Source: Eutypa lata
Lineage: Eukaryota > Ascomycota > Sordariomycetes > Xylariales > Diatrypaceae
Direction of reading: 5' to 3'
Assembly: GCA_022661535.1 (NCBI GenBank)
Contig: JAKULF010000003.1
Location: 6,660,166-6,724,165, forward strand
Length of the DNA: 64,000 nucleotides
The position numbers and the translations under genes were made by a program. Below the pieces are notes generated by a model. The model ran no database searches and was not told the origin of the DNA. It saw only the letters and a program-made list of their open reading frames with translations. Position 1 is the first letter of the stretch. Every line of letters begins with the position of its first letter. Positions 13,528 through 26,516 of the stretch are shown piece by piece.

Positions 13528-16500
13528 ATGCGCATCCCTTCAGCCGCCTATCACAAGATTGAAACACTCATCTCAGTGTGTCCTGCGACGTTGACACCAT
13601 GCAGCTCTGATACACATCCGGGGGCAGGTTCTGATCCTTTGTGGAGTATATGTGGAGTAGGAACAGGTGCATAAATAAAGGCACATGCAAGCACCCGTCG
13701 CTCGTGGGTATTGCCAGCCGACCTCTCATAGCCTTGTGCTTCACCGAAGTTCCTTCTCGAGGGATGGTCACATGCAAGCAAGAATTGCTCTAATTTCCCT
13801 CCTTTTTGCTCATTTGTTCTGTTCATGTTGCCGTGTTGCCGAACAGACAGACACATTATTATTTTCCTTCATATCGACTTCGATTTTTGTCTTGGTATTC
13901 ATCATTTGGCGCTATTAGATTTGATCTTACTTTCGAAATTACTTCTTGGGGATGTTGGGTCTCTGTGTACCTGCGTCCCTCTCTTTTAGTTTTTGGCATT
14001 CTCTGTCGGGACTATCGACTATCGTTACTATTTAATTCTCCTTGGGTTGTTTCTTTTTCTTCTTTATTTCTTCACTTGGATAAGAGACGGGGCATAGTGA
14101 TCTGGGGAAGGGCATGGGAATGGTTGGTTGTCTACCTGGTTAGGTTGAGCAGTTGGTTTGTGGCTGGCGAACGGTTCGGTGTTTGGTTTTTTTTCTCCCT
14201 TCAGATACAGGTGGATGGTGTTGTAGTGGCTTTGCTTTTAACTGATAAACATCCATACACTCGACACTTGGGATAGAATAAGAACATGCGTTTGGTGGGA
14301 CGAGATGGGTTGAGATTAGGCAAGATGTATCCCGAACCGAATGTATCCGGTGATGAGGACACATATCACGGACTGGGTTTTCTGGCGGGTTGTCTATGGA
14401 CTCGGACATCAGCTTAGCATTATACCCTCATCTGCTTCTTTTCTTTCATATCGTTGCCGTTACAACGTCTACTCTTCTGTGTCCATCTATCTTATGCATA
14501 TCCAGGCGGTGGAGGCGCGGCTCATGATGAAAACAGAATGAGATTAGGAATTGGGTTCACGGGGGCGTAAGCATTATTATTATTGTAGACGGCGCAAGGC
14601 GGAACCAGGATGGCACGAGTGAACACTACTGGTCGTACATGACAACTAGTGAACTTGGGTGAGCGACTGGAAGATATTATTACATGTAAGCTAGCTATTA
14701 ATATGATAATACAATTCAATCTAACGATTATAAACTCGCCGGAAGAATGCCAGATGGTAAAGCCATTTCAAACGACCACTAGACACATATTGCTATTATT
14801 TTGGAGTGAAGTCCTACTAGAGTTGCCGTCATCTTGATCTCTGATGATTTTCCATGGTTGCATCGAGGCTGGCTAGAGCGCCGAGTTTTCAGATTCAAGC
14901 ACTTCCCCAACATCCCTTATTCTACATAACCTACCCTCCTCATGTCTTGACAAGCTACTGTGCTAAGTTACGTGCGCATGTAATTCTACTCACCACATAC
15001 CCTGACTCCGCTTTCCAGCTTCATATAGGACAGTCCCGTGAAGACATTAAAATAGTCTCCTAAGATCATTGAGGACTGTACGGTTCGAATCGCTCCTCAC
15101 AGGTGGTTTCTACTCGTTCATTCCTACATATTGGTATAGCGAGACACATATATCCTAATACAATGAATACATCCAGACTAGGGTCAATACAATACTGGCT
15201 TGTTCAGTTAATATCAGTTCATATATGTATATGCAATTCATAGAAGGGATTTGCACATGAGGTGTCGTTCTGTCATTTACATACCGGAGCTGCGCATATA
15301 TATCAGGCGATGAATGGCAACTGCTTGATGACTAGGAAGCCCAGACGAGTCTAGCTGTTTAATAACTTATATTGGTAGTAAGGTGAAGGTTCATATATAC
15401 CAAGACTTAGTCACATAATAGCAATGGCGCGATGTGATGAGAACAATGGTAGAGGCCTAGAATCACCTCGTTGTACGTGAACACCACAGTGTCACGGGGG
15501 TTCAGGGGTATAATACCGTTGGTTTCGAAGAATGTGAGAGTTGAAGTGCAGTACCCGCATCTCAATTTAATTTATATTACTTCTAAATATTCAATGTAGG
15601 CATGAAGGTTTCAATAGATTTCATCCGAGCCTAGATACAGCGACGGTAGCAAATGAAGTCTATCGAATTATTGATGCCGGCTCTAGCCTACAGTAGCAAC
15701 GTTCGTGTATATCAACTATGCCATTTCTACACATGGCTCGATTGATGAGTTACTGGTTTCCTTAGTGAAGGCATATATCTTAACCTTGAGCATAACCGGC
15801 AAAAAGTGATCAGCCTAGAATTGATATTGACACAGTACTGCCAAAATTGGTGATCATGAGAAGCTAGTTATTTCAGAATGTTATATGCTCAGTCTGATAT
15901 AACAGTGCATTCAACCTTGCACCCCACATATAGACCGTTGTTTCTCTACTCATGAGTACGGGACACTTTATTAATGTCAAATGACTCCTTAGTTCGTTGA
16001 ACAGTTAGCATCCTCTTTAGACCGTACATACTCTATAGAGCAAACCTCCAGGGAGCGACCTACAATTTAAGCAACAGTGGCGTGCCGAGTTTGAGATCGT
16101 GCCAGTTTAGTCATCTGCCGAGGACTTGAACCAAGCTGTTTAACGACTTCTCAAAATATTAAAACAATAGTTAATATAACTCGGCTACCTAACTATAGAA
16201 GGCCTATACCTCGGTTCCTTAACGTGACAGATGACAAGAAGGCTATAACAAAACTCAGACAACGTAGCTCAACGCCCATTAATGAACTTACAATACCTCA
16301 AGAACATGAACGTATAGTTGAAAACAGATGAATACACAAACGACAGTTGACTCCCAGCCACCGAAGAAAGCCAAAATATCTACATCTTATAACGACATAA
16401 GCTACCTTAACAATCACACGACTAATCTCTAATATAGCCCTTAAGTGAAGAGGTGAGGTATCTGGCTTCACTCAAGACTTATCAACAAGTCACCTACCTA

Positions 16501-16748
16501 CCTGCAATTCAAAGCTTCTAGGGAGCAGGGGTAATTAAGAACATACATATTCACTATGTTCCGAACGACCAACAACACCTATCTCCTTTTTCTCCTTATC
16601 TCCTAGTTAGCCTTTATTGCTGTCCATCAACTTCACCCTTTTCCCACTCCATATGCATGATGAATCATAAAACGTCTGACTATACCGGTATCCATCTAGG
16701 TAACGACCTCAACATTGCGCCGTACTCAATTTCCATCTACAGATCTAC

Positions 16749-19700
16749 TTAAGTTTTCAATCCCTCCAACAAACCCTCAAGAACCCCCCACCCCTCCGAC
16801 GCCTCCCACGCCTCCCGTCCCTTACTCATAACGCTTCTAACCGACATCCTCGCCTTCCCCCTCCACTTCGGCCCAATACTCTCAACCCTCTCGCCATAAT
16901 TCTCATAAGCAGCGACTAGCTCGCCGGTGCGCTGTACAACCACATCCCAGGCATCTGCATCCAGAAGCCAGTCTTTACTCTGCCCGTGCCCGTCGGCGGA
17001 AGCAGAAGATGTAACAGCAGCAAGTGATGAAGAACCGGCCCCACTACCACCACCACCGCCCGAAACGCCGATCCCCGCCCCAGCCACGGCGGCCCTCCAT
17101 CCCTTCTCAGCCGCGTCCAGAGCGCCCGCCCAATCGCGACGCCAGGCGCGAAGGCGGGAGACAAGGGCCCAGGGTTCGGAGCGGGACGTGAGGAGGGGGA
17201 CTACATCGGCCTCGAGAAGATCGACGACCTTCTTCTGAATCGTAGCACGCGGAGGGTCGTACACCGCCTCCGCTACTGCTGCTCCTCCTTCTCCTTCACC
17301 TCCTCCAGCGGGGCGTCCAGTGACCTCGCGCACAAGCAACGTCAACACATCCACGTCCAGCGCGTCTTCGGACTTGCGGATGCGCAGCACGTTGCGGGTG
17401 GCGAGGACGACGTCGTCGAAGGCCGGGACGGGGCTCAGGCTGGCCGCTAGCGTCACCACGTTGTCCCAGATGCGCCAGTTGGAGTGCGCGATGGTGGCGC
17501 CGCGCTTGAAGGCTTCGAGGGCGTCTTGGAGGAGCTGCTGTGGTCGCTTGCCGAGGCGGGCTGCGCGCGCCGTGCTCGTGCTGGGCATCGTTTCCTTGTC
17601 GTCATCATCGTCGGCGAGAGATTTCGGGGTTGGGGAACTGTCAACATCGTTTCCTTCATCTTCCTCTGCCTCTTCTTTCTTCTCTTCAGCAATGCCGTTA
17701 TTCTCTAGCTTCCCATCCTTCGTCACCTTGACTTCTGCTACGACTTCACGATACCAACTCAAAAGGGCACTTCCCAAATTACTCCACGTCCTAGCGTCCT
17801 CCCCGCCCTCCGTCCCATTACTAGTCGCAATGGCTCTCTGGAACGCCTCGGCCGCATCGGGAAACCTTCCGAGCCTGAGCTCGATGTCGCCTAGCCGACC
17901 CCACATCTCCGGACTCAACCGGTTCGCAGCCACCGCAGCGACATACGCATCCCTAGCCTTCGTCCATTCCCGGTTGCGCAGATGCAGTTCACCTAACGAC
18001 CGCTGCGCGCGCGCAAACCGCCTCCCGGAAATCTCCCACGCCCGCTCGTAGTGCGCTTCGTCGTTCTCAAGGTCGCCTAGGATGCAGAAGAGGCGGGGCG
18101 CGTTTGGAGGCGGGGGCGAGCGCTCTGGTCCTTGGAAATAGGATATTTTGAGGGCTGAGATGTCGGTGTCTGCGTCGTCGAGGTCATCATCGTCATCTTC
18201 AAAGCCATCATCATCTTTCGAAGCGGCATGACTATCCGTGCGATGGTAGAGACGCCACCTGATGATAGCGCGGGCTTTCTCTTCACCTCCGCTCCCGCGA
18301 CCGTCTTGGTCGTCGTCAGAGGTGGCGTTGCTTGCTAGACAGAGGGCTACCTCGGCCCAGAGACGGAGACGCTTGAATATCTCCGTGGCGGAGACGAGGG
18401 AGCCCACGGATGCCCACGCGTAGGCTAGTTCGGATTCTAAGTGCCATCGCGGAGGTGAGGCGAGAGCATTGACGTATCGGAGTCGATCTTGGGCCGATGC
18501 CGACTCGGAAGGTTTAGGAGCTGGGAGGAAAGAAGTTGGTTTGTTTGATGCTGGTGCTGATGTTGATGTTGATGGTGCCGGTGTTAGAGTGGTGGTGGAT
18601 TGGCCGTTGGTTGCTGTGATCTGGATAGAAGGAACACTGGAGTCGCCATTTGAACCTTCGTGATCAGCAGCCCTAGCCGCATCTTTGCTCGCCGGTATAG
18701 GTGCCTGTGTATCAACGATGACTTGGTCTACTACAGCTTGCATCTGCAATACTGCACGTTCCAAGGTCCTGCTCCTATGCAGCTCGATACGCGACCGAAC
18801 TAACAGGGCTTGGGTGTAAATTTGCCAGTTTGTTGACTTGTCGTTGATCACTCGTACAGCAAAAGGTAGAATCTCTTCTGATGTAAGAGAGTCGGAAGGT
18901 GAGAACGTATCTTTGAGCGTGGCTTCTGTGAGTAGGATAATCTGGTCTTCCGGTTTGAGCTTCGGTTGATTATCAGGAGTGAGATCCCGTAGTTGCTCTG
19001 GGAGCTCAGAAGTCGGCTTAGCCCCTGCGTCTCCTTTGAAGTCGATTTTCTCCAACAACGTATCATCGTTCAAGGGAAGTGCAGCGGGTGCTGCTGGGTC
19101 GGATGACTTATGTTCAGTCACACCCGAGTCGGTACCTAGTTGTCGGCTCTTTCCGAGAACTACTAGCTGGCTGATATCCTTCTCCTGGAACTTTGTGCGT
19201 TTACCAAGGGCTCCGGAGAGAGCATACAGAAATCCGCTGGTTTCCATCGCTGACTGGAGAGCTTTTTTGGCAATCATGTCATTCCCCAACAATAGATATG
19301 CATTTGCCTTTTCGAGATAAAATTGTACCCGGCTCTGGTGTGACCATTCAGTCGCCTCATCATCTTCATCAGATCCGGACAGTGTAGTAACAGCAACAGC
19401 AGCTTCTGCCTCTCTTAGACTCCTTTCGATAACATCCTGAAGCGTCGCGACATCTGTCCATCGACCACTCTTCGTAAACAGTGAGCCTGGTCCAAGTGAA
19501 GGTGGGGTAAGTAGCTTATAATGCCAGAGATGGATCCTAAGTCTTGTCCAGGAGAGAGCTGAAGCCAGAGTATCATCCGAGTTAGCCTCCCAAGCTTCGG
19601 GTGGATCTACGGGCAAGATTCTCCCAGAGGTGAAGATGAAGCGAGCCAAGCCGAATAATTCAATATGGGGTATGTAAGGATATACAGAGACGCCATCTGT

Positions 19701-20132
19701 GTCGAGAGATCGTATACATGTCTTCCTAAAAGACTCTATGGGGCTCTTCTGGTTTAACACCCCGTTCGTCCTTGGCCCACGTGATGATATGTATCCCTCG
19801 TAAGTGGAGGAAAAGAGAGCATCGCTAGTAGATGTGCCCTCGAGTACTGGACCTGTAACATTTGCCTGTAAAAATGCAGCGAGAGAAGCAAGACCAAGTC
19901 GAATAGCTTGGATCCTGAATTCTTTCTTGGTTGTGTTTAGAGATTTCCTCTCCGGCTCATCATCATCTTGAACTAATCTTAGTTGACTCTGCGCAATCAC
20001 ATCTCTCACAAATTCCGCAATAATGTCCTTGGTGAGATCTTCATTGAATACATCCAGAAATGGTGCATCACCAAGTGATGTCTCGATTGTTTGGATCTTG
20101 GCTGGCCATTGATGAGAATCCTGAGTGGTCAT
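16749..20132 (-). CDS. EMW1: TPR protein of the EMW1 / TTC27 family
   Basis: Homologue of yeast Emw1 and animal TTC27, a TPR protein essential for cell-wall integrity in yeast; its biochemical role is not settled. The frame is open without introns. An upstream methionine exists at 20303, but I start at the internal ATG at 20132 (MTTQDSHQWPAKIQTIE...), because the 57 residues before it look like translated leader and the segment after it reads as a globular N-terminus. This gives 1127 residues. TPR-like helices occupy about residues 690-800, including FARAQRSLGELHLRNREWTK and MWGRLGDIELRLGRFPDAAE. An acidic, low-complexity linker follows (about 814-850), and a Gly/Ser-rich stretch lies near 1025-1040. 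The 5' neighbour, the GYF gene, is transcribed the same way. The family call rests on the C-terminal TPR block and the LAYAWASVGSLVSATEIFKR segment. Confidence 0.85.
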   Translation of the reverse strand: MTTQDSHQWPAKIQTIETSLGDAPFLDVFNEDLTKDIIAEFVRDVIAQSQLRLVQDDDEPERKSLNTTKKEFRIQAIRLGLASLAAFLQANVTGPVLEGTSTSDALFSSTYEGYISSRGPRTNGVLNQKSPIESFRKTCIRSLDTDGVSVYPYIPHIELFGLARFIFTSGRILPVDPPEAWEANSDDTLASALSWTRLRIHLWHYKLLTPPSLGPGSLFTKSGRWTDVATLQDVIERSLREAEAAVAVTTLSGSDEDDEATEWSHQSRVQFYLEKANAYLLLGNDMIAKKALQSAMETSGFLYALSGALGKRTKFQEKDISQLVVLGKSRQLGTDSGVTEHKSSDPAAPAALPLNDDTLLEKIDFKGDAGAKPTSELPEQLRDLTPDNQPKLKPEDQIILLTEATLKDTFSPSDSLTSEEILPFAVRVINDKSTNWQIYTQALLVRSRIELHRSRTLERAVLQMQAVVDQVIVDTQAPIPASKDAARAADHEGSNGDSSVPSIQITATNGQSTTTLTPAPSTSTSAPASNKPTSFLPAPKPSESASAQDRLRYVNALASPPRWHLESELAYAWASVGSLVSATEIFKRLRLWAEVALCLASNATSDDDQDGRGSGGEEKARAIIRWRLYHRTDSHAASKDDDGFEDDDDDLDDADTDISALKISYFQGPERSPPPPNAPRLFCILGDLENDEAHYERAWEISGRRFARAQRSLGELHLRNREWTKARDAYVAAVAANRLSPEMWGRLGDIELRLGRFPDAAEAFQRAIATSNGTEGGEDARTWSNLGSALLSWYREVVAEVKVTKDGKLENNGIAEEKKEEAEEDEGNDVDSSPTPKSLADDDDDKETMPSTSTARAARLGKRPQQLLQDALEAFKRGATIAHSNWRIWDNVVTLAASLSPVPAFDDVVLATRNVLRIRKSEDALDVDVLTLLVREVTGRPAGGGEGEGGAAVAEAVYDPPRATIQKKVVDLLEADVVPLLTSRSEPWALVSRLRAWRRDWAGALDAAEKGWRAAVAGAGIGVSGGGGGSGAGSSSLAAVTSSASADGHGQSKDWLLDADAWDVVVQRTGELVAAYENYGERVESIGPKWRGKARMSVRSVMSKGREAWEASEGWGVLEGLLEGLKT

Positions 20133-21350
20133 ATCGATAATTATCGGCCTTTGAAAAACCGAGACGCCGTGATGTGATACTGTCTCGGATTTCCTCGGTA
20201 CTTTCAAATATGGTATGGATGGATGGGATAGAAATAAAAGGGAATCTATAAGATTGGGTATCGTGTATGCATTGAATACCATGCAGAAAGTCAGTATTAA
20301 CAAGACAAAGTCTGAAGCATCGTTCTTGGTAATATCAGTCGTCCTTCCTTGATTACAGCCAATTTTTCGAATTATTTTTCTTCTAAGTTCGATGTGACGT
20401 ACGCGGGGGAGGGGCAGAGAATTACTTGTGCGTATGTGGTCTGTGCACCACTCTACTTAACTATAACTGTTAACTAGATACCTAGTATCTAGACCATCAT
20501 CCCCTTGCCCACTCCCCTTAGCCCCCTAAAACTGTCTAACTACCTAGACCTATAATGCTAGTAATACCCATCAAGACTTTAACCAGACGTAGGTATCTGC
20601 ATACTTGGTAATTATACCTAGATATCATCAACATAGGTACCTACGTATCAGCCTATGTACATCATAATGCGTGAACACAACTTGACGGTGTTGGCATTGG
20701 ATGGCATTTGTAATAGAAGAAAGGGAAGAATGCTATTCGCCTACTTCATCCTATGTAGTTACTTCGTACATGGATGATGGATGGATATCGAATGCGGCAC
20801 AGCTCAGAGTCTGACGCTAACATCATTCCGGACAGGTTCAATGTTGTTTGTTCAATGTAACTGTCAGTGAAACTATCCAGACGAAGTTAGTACTACGTAT
20901 AAATAGAAATTACAAATATTCAATCCAGAAAAGGTCCAAACATGCACCAACGAGACGAAATAATACAATAAATTAAAAGAGCAGTCATGTCTGGCATAGG
21001 GATCATCGCATTTCGTTCGTCTCCTTCTGTTTCATACCTTACATCCATTCCATCCATCCATTCATCCATCGTGAGTGATAGCCACTATCTCATTCATCTC
21101 ATTCCAACAACATAGAACCCAGCGAGGATAGATGAACACAACAGCTATTTACATAAGTACTTAGCTGGTAATCTTCAAAGCCTCCCCCGGCATCATAGCG
21201 AGACAGCGACACGAGATACGAACCATGCTCTCCTTATACCTTTTCTCCAGCTTCTGGCAAAGATATTAATATAACAAATACGTATGTATGTGTATTATCA
21301 TGCACCTTCGCCTTCACCCTCGCAGCTCATCCGCTAGAGCAACGAGTCGT
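20133..21350. other. Intergenic region, EMW1 upstream / GYF gene downstream
   Basis: Contains the promoter of the EMW1 homologue and the 3' flank of the GYF gene. Several TACCTAG/CTAGGTA words lie at about 20480-20650. No coding potential or RNA gene recognised. Confidence 0.6.
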
Positions 21351-24300
21351 TCATTTCTTCCCCTTCTTCCGACCAGGAACCACCTTGAACCCAGCTCCCT
21401 GCATGATGCTCGCATCGTTGGTGCTGCTCGGCTCCTTGTAGCTACTCTTCTTCGCTACCTCGTTCCATCCGCCCGTATTAGTGGAGGGGTTGTCGCCCGA
21501 GGGGCTGCTGGCAGGTTGACTAGACTTCTCAACAACGCCCTTCTCCGCGAGCTTCTTGCGTCGAATGAACTCCTGCGCAAAGTGACGGCCGTCCATCGTC
21601 TTCGAGTTGGCATAGACTGCATCGGCGATGATATCCGCCTGTGCTGGGAAAGCTAGGAGCGTCGAAGCAAATGCGCTGACTATCATTACCAATCTTGTTA
21701 GCATTTTTGTTCCGTGTAGGTATCACTTTACGTCACCCCGACCATGTAGTTAGATGAGGAGCGACATAGAACTTACTATCCGTAATACCAGTGATTCCCC
21801 GGCTCAGCTGACCGTTAAGCCATTTGTTGAATTCGTCCATGGCTTCCGATTTAGCATTTCCTGGTGAGAGGGTCATTTGCTTAGCTGCCAGCTTAGGAGA
21901 AGCAGCCGCTACGGTGGTAGTAGTAGCAGAAGTAGTAACTGCCGCCGCCGCCGCCACGACAGCCGTCTTGATGCTCGGGGTGCTAGTAGTACGAGCTTGC
22001 GGTGGAGCTTGGGAAGCAGGACCGGTGGGAATTTTCACCTTCCCGCCAGCCCCAACGGTAGCCCAACCTGCACCTGGCGGTGCAGTTGTAGCGCTAGCAC
22101 TTGCTAGTTGGGTGGGTAGAGGTATGGCATTGGGCTTGCTAGCTAGATCGGCGTAGCGCTTGCCGGCGGCGGATGCCAAACCAGTCTGTACGGCCACCTC
22201 TTTGGCCTTCTGCTTTCTAGCCTCTTCCTCGCGTTGGATCTCGGCGAGTGTCTTCTTCCTATCCGAACTCTGCGTAGAGGTAGTCGTTCCTGGTGCCGGG
22301 ACTTTGACGGTTGCAGGTTTAGCCCACGGACTACCACCGGCCGGGGCCGCATTGGCTGGAGATGCAGTCCCCCAAGTACTCGTCGTTGGAAGACCAGAAG
22401 CGATAGTGGCTGCCTTCTCACGTTCACGAGCAGCTTCCTGCTCGAGCATAGCACGTCGCGCGATAGCCGCAGCCTCTTCCGCCTTGGCTGCCTTGGCGGC
22501 TTCGGCGGCTTGAATCTCTTTTAGACTAGGTCCCTTGTGAGATTCTGACGCGGAATCCTTAGCCCACGGAGCTGTCGGTGGTGGTTGCGCCGTAGCCGAC
22601 GAAGGTGTCATGTCCGGGGTACCAGAACGGGAGCTTGTCGCGTACTGCTCTGGTAGGTTGGACTTGAGCCGTTGGGGGGCAGGAGCAGGTAAAGGCGTGG
22701 CCGAGGGCGGCGGGAAAGGCAACGGCAGACCACTAAGCTTAGCCGCCGCAGCTGCTGCCTGTGCATGCTGGTATTGTTTGTGAGCCACCTCTTGGGCTTC
22801 CGCGCGACGGCGCTCCTCTTCCCGTTCCGCCGCCTCCTCGGCAAGATGCTGCTGCTGCTGTTGTTCGATCGATGGTAGGGCAGGGCTGTGGGTCGGACTT
22901 CGCTCGCCTGCCTTTTGCTGGGCATTCATGGATTGCTGCTCTGCTAGTTGCGCATCGCGCTGTGCTCTCAGCTGCTCGAATTCCTGCAGACGACCGCGAA
23001 ATCCTTCTTCGTCCTCGACGAGGTCTCCCGTTCCGGGAAGCTGACCTCGCAAACTACCTTCCGATAGGGGTACACCTATAGGAGGTTGCTGCTGGTGTGG
23101 GATATTACCAGCGGATCCGCTCTTATTCTGCAGGCCGGCCAGGAGCTGGCGCTCGGACTCCGAAAGGTGCGCGAGCTCCTCCTCACGATATACATCACGA
23201 GAAGATCCAGCATTACCGTGAGCGGTGGGTACGGCCTGCGAGTCGAAAAAAGACCCACCGGATCCAATGGCGCCGATGGGCGGCTGCGGGGGCATCGTAA
23301 CCGGGGAGGTAATGCTACCGAAACTAGGTTGGCTCTGCAGGCTGTGGGCGCTCGAATGGTGATGCAGACCAGGAACGCCTTGCACCTGCATCCGAGCCAT
23401 ATTCTGCTGACCCGCTAGGTATTCGCGTTGGCGGGCTAGGAGGAACTGCTCTTCCTGCTTCCGTCTCTCGAGGTTGTTCTGCTCTTCGGCTGTCAAGGTC
23501 CTGCCGAAGCTAGGGAAGGCACCAACCAGGGGAGGCTGGATAACACCACCGGTGCTCGGGGAGAACGGTCCAGTCTGCGCTGGGGGGCCATGGGGGATGC
23601 CGATCTGGGGCACTAAGAAAGGCTCACGCGAGTTGCCGATGCGCCTAATTAACTGACCCAACGGTTCGAACTCGACATCTTCTAGTTTCTTGACACGCAA
23701 GTTGGGTGTGAAAAACTGCGCCTTATACCAATCGTTCATCTCGAGTCCAGTGAAGGGGCCTTGTTGATTCCCTTGGGGATCCAAGTAGACCCATCTCATA
23801 CGATCTGGCATAACCATCGTACGCGCCTGAGCGGAAGGGGGTTCAGTAGATGGAGTGCCGGAGAAAGGGGCGTTAGTAGTCGGCGTATAGGCTTGTCCCT
23901 GAGAGGCAGCGGAAATTCCACCATGTAGAGGTTCCGAGCTACCAGGCGTTCGACTCTGCTCAGGCGGAGCGAACATGTCAGCGAAGATGCCTCTTCCCGA
24001 TCGGAGGGGACTCTCGGTCTCGCGAACATGGTCAACGAGCGGGTTTCTACCAATGGCACCGAGGGGGTTGCTTTGACGTAGATCAGGAATTGAATCGCTT
24101 AGATTGCTCTCGTTGTCTTGGGCATGCATCTGAGCTTGCATGGCGGGAGGAAACAAAGAACCGAGTTTGCTACCGCGGCTAATCGAACCCGATCCGCTCA
24201 GACCCGTCGTGGTAGTAGGGCCGAAGACACCGCTAAGACTACCAAGACTAGGAGACTGGATATCACCGACGGAACCGAAAAGCGAACCGCCGAACCCTGG

Positions 24301-26516
24301 AAAGCCGCCGCCACGCTCCCGGTCCGGGGTGCCAGACGATGGCCAACCCGTCAAGTTGCCCAGGGGTGGATAGGCCTTAGCGCCGACACTGGAAGTCTGG
24401 CTGCGATCACTATCGTCGAACCCGCCATGGCCAAAAGCCCGCTGCAGATTGCCGAAGCCTGAGACATGTTCGGGTATAGCGCCGAAGCCACCACTGTGTG
24501 ACTTGTCTCCACCATCGTCATGCTCGCCACGATCGCCGGGAGGGCTCCGGAATGGGTTCGTCTCGGAAGGGCTTAGGGGTTCGTTGTCTTGATCGGGATG
24601 ACTGCCCAAGTTCAGGCCGGCCATGCCAAAGTCTCCGGCAGAACCTTTTACGGGAGTGTCAAACCCCTGGTGGTGGAGGGGCGGATGAGTCATGGGCGGG
24701 GGACTGGTGTCTTGGGCACCGCCTAGGACGGCACTTCCCGAAAGATTCTCTTCCCCAAACGGATCCGTGTCGGTTCTTGGACGGGATCGCCATGGGCGAC
24801 TGAGATCAACGCCGGAGGATTCCTCTCTCTTGTTGTCGGAACCGTCCTTAGGGATAAGATGCGCCAAGCGACTCTCACCACGCGCAGGTCCCGGTCGTTT
24901 CTCTCCAATGGCGGAACTTGGATGAGCGAAGTTACCAAAGCTACCCATTCCTGGAGCAGCACCACTACCACCACCACCACCGGCACTGGCACCAAACCCA
25001 CCCATGGTGGCAGCACCACCTGGAGAGGAGGCCTGCCAAGGGGAGGTTGGGCCCAGCCCAACGCCCGGGGCGGTGTTGTTTCGCGCAAGTCCTCCGAAAG
25101 CAAGGGGCTTAGGGGGGCCTGCATCGCGTGTGTTCACGTCGTCATCAGGCTCGGAATCTTTCAGGTCAGCGTTTTTTCGGTTGAACCAATAGGACGGATC
25201 ATCTCGGGAGGGTCGAGAGGGAGAAACTAAGCCGCCACCACCAGAGAAAGGATTCGTATCGGTTGTCTCGCGTCGTCTCGTGCCGGGTCTAGAAGCAGAA
25301 GATGGCGAGTTCAAACTAAAGTTGTTAGACGCGCCATGCGAGACAGATGTCTTGCGACCATTCAATCCCCCTCCTCCTTGGTGGTTTCCTTCTTTGTTCT
25401 GCGGAGGCGGTTTTAGTGCTGAATTGACGTCGGATTCGAACAACTGCACCGAGGTCAGCTACGATGATCATCACAAAGGATAGATGAAGATAAAGATAAA
25501 AAATCATGTATAGTGTGCCGAAGGAATAGGTGGCCCACCTCTTTCTCCTCGACAGACATCTCCTGCAAACTAACCGCCTTAACAGATCCAACGGTATTCC
25601 AACAAAGATCCGGCTCTTGAGGAGCTGGATGCGCATCGGTGCTCTTCCCCCAGCCCCTCGTCGAGGATCCATTCACATGTCCCGGATTCCAACCCGGGAG
25701 GAAAAGCGATGAGACGTCGGGGGGTGGATTCGAGCTGTTAGACTGCTGGGAGGCAGAGAATACGGATAACAACTGGTCCCTCGAATATCTCGGAGGATTC
25801 GTAGTGGCCTCGACGTGGGTAGAACCCACAGGCATGGCAGAAACGATAGCAGGGTCCATGACACCTGACTGAATAGATTCCGTAGAAGCCTGCATCTGGC
25901 TTGAGGTCTGGCTCGAAGGGGTAGTAGAGGTTCGTCGGAAAGTGAGGGTACCATTAGTTGACCGACCCTGTCTAGACCTGGATAGAGTTCATAGTGCATT
26001 AGTAGAGTGGGCAAGCTAAGCATAGAGTTGATTGAATACGAGACGGCGGGGAGACAGAGTAGAAAAGAGAGGGGAGACATTGGCATAGGCATCGACATCG
26101 ACAGGGGGAAGGGGAGGGGCAGGGACAAGTAAACAATCTGGCTAAGTGTAAAAAGTGTAAATGGTGTAAAACTGAATCGCGCGCATATGCATAGGTAATC
26201 CGTATTCAGTATTCAGCTTTCGGCATACAGCATCAAGCCTGAACTAGGTATTTGTCCGCAGCATAGCTATCGATGATCAAAGTTCATGGGATATCTTAGG
26301 TAGGTAGATATCTCCAGAATGAGACGCCAGGCTCGAGATAGTCGACAGTCGACAGTCGACAGGATATGAAAGAAGGAAGAAGACTCAAACTCAGACTCAC
26401 CAGTCTCCACTTGAATTCCCACGTCCATCAGTCCTCGTGCCACCTCTCGCGTCACGGTTTGTGTTCTGTCCAGCGGCTGCCGAGGCGAAACTCGAAGGTA
26501 GATTTGTTGAAGGCAT
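21351..26516 (-). CDS. GYF-domain protein (Smy2/Syh1 type)
   Basis: Large adaptor whose GYF domain binds proline-rich peptides; yeast relatives Smy2 and Syh1 act in mRNA and translation control and interact with secretory factors. Four exons on the - strand: 26516-26401, 25977-25539, 25443-21777 and 21679-21351, giving 1516 residues in one frame. Exon 1 encodes the typical fungal N-terminus (MPSTNLPSSFASAAAGQN), and exon 2 continues with TNGTLTFRR and YSRDQLLSVF. The GYF domain is at about residues 733-790: WVYLDPQGNQQGPF, then GLEMNDWYKAQFF. Downstream are a glutamine run with a long charged coiled coil and Ala/Pro-rich linkers. The C-terminus carries the family signature MDGRHFAQEFIRRKKLAEKG and ends in a basic tail. 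Introns are 423, 95 and 97 nt; the second has a GTGGGC donor, less usual but frame-consistent. It shares a ~2.1 kb upstream region with the divergent glycosyltransferase gene. Confidence 0.88.

Larger units (their letters stand above)
11399..16748. other. Gene-free region between medA and the EMW1 homologue
   Basis: This is the medA 3' flank followed by the 3' flank of the convergent EMW1 homologue. I see no credible coding exon. 11.4-13.6 kb is packed with simple repeats (poly-G, GT, CTG, GGT, CACAC, TGCATC). 12.4-14.1 kb is pyrimidine-rich on the + strand, as fungal leaders or promoters often are, but no gene follows it. 14.6-16.7 kb is AT-richer, with no open frame of note. Confidence 0.55.

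Noticed and set aside
12820..13674. Overlapping short frames between medA and the EMW1 homologue as a gene
   Set aside because: They are built from simple repeats, lack conserved motifs, and do not join through sensible splice sites.
15075..15110. tRNA-like B box (GGTTCGAATC) near 15081
   Set aside because: No matching A box or cloverleaf stems around it.
16916..19387. + strand frames up to 243 residues within the EMW1 homologue
   Set aside because: Low-complexity Ser/Arg/Ala products opposite a conserved TPR gene.
20133..20303. 57-residue N-terminal extension of the EMW1 homologue
   Set aside because: The extra residues look like translated leader; the ATG at 20132 starts the globular domain. 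Not strictly excluded.
25673..26128. - strand 151-residue frame overlapping the GYF gene's exon 2
   Set aside because: Out of frame with the conserved TNGTLTFRR/YSRDQLL exon and without recognisable motifs.
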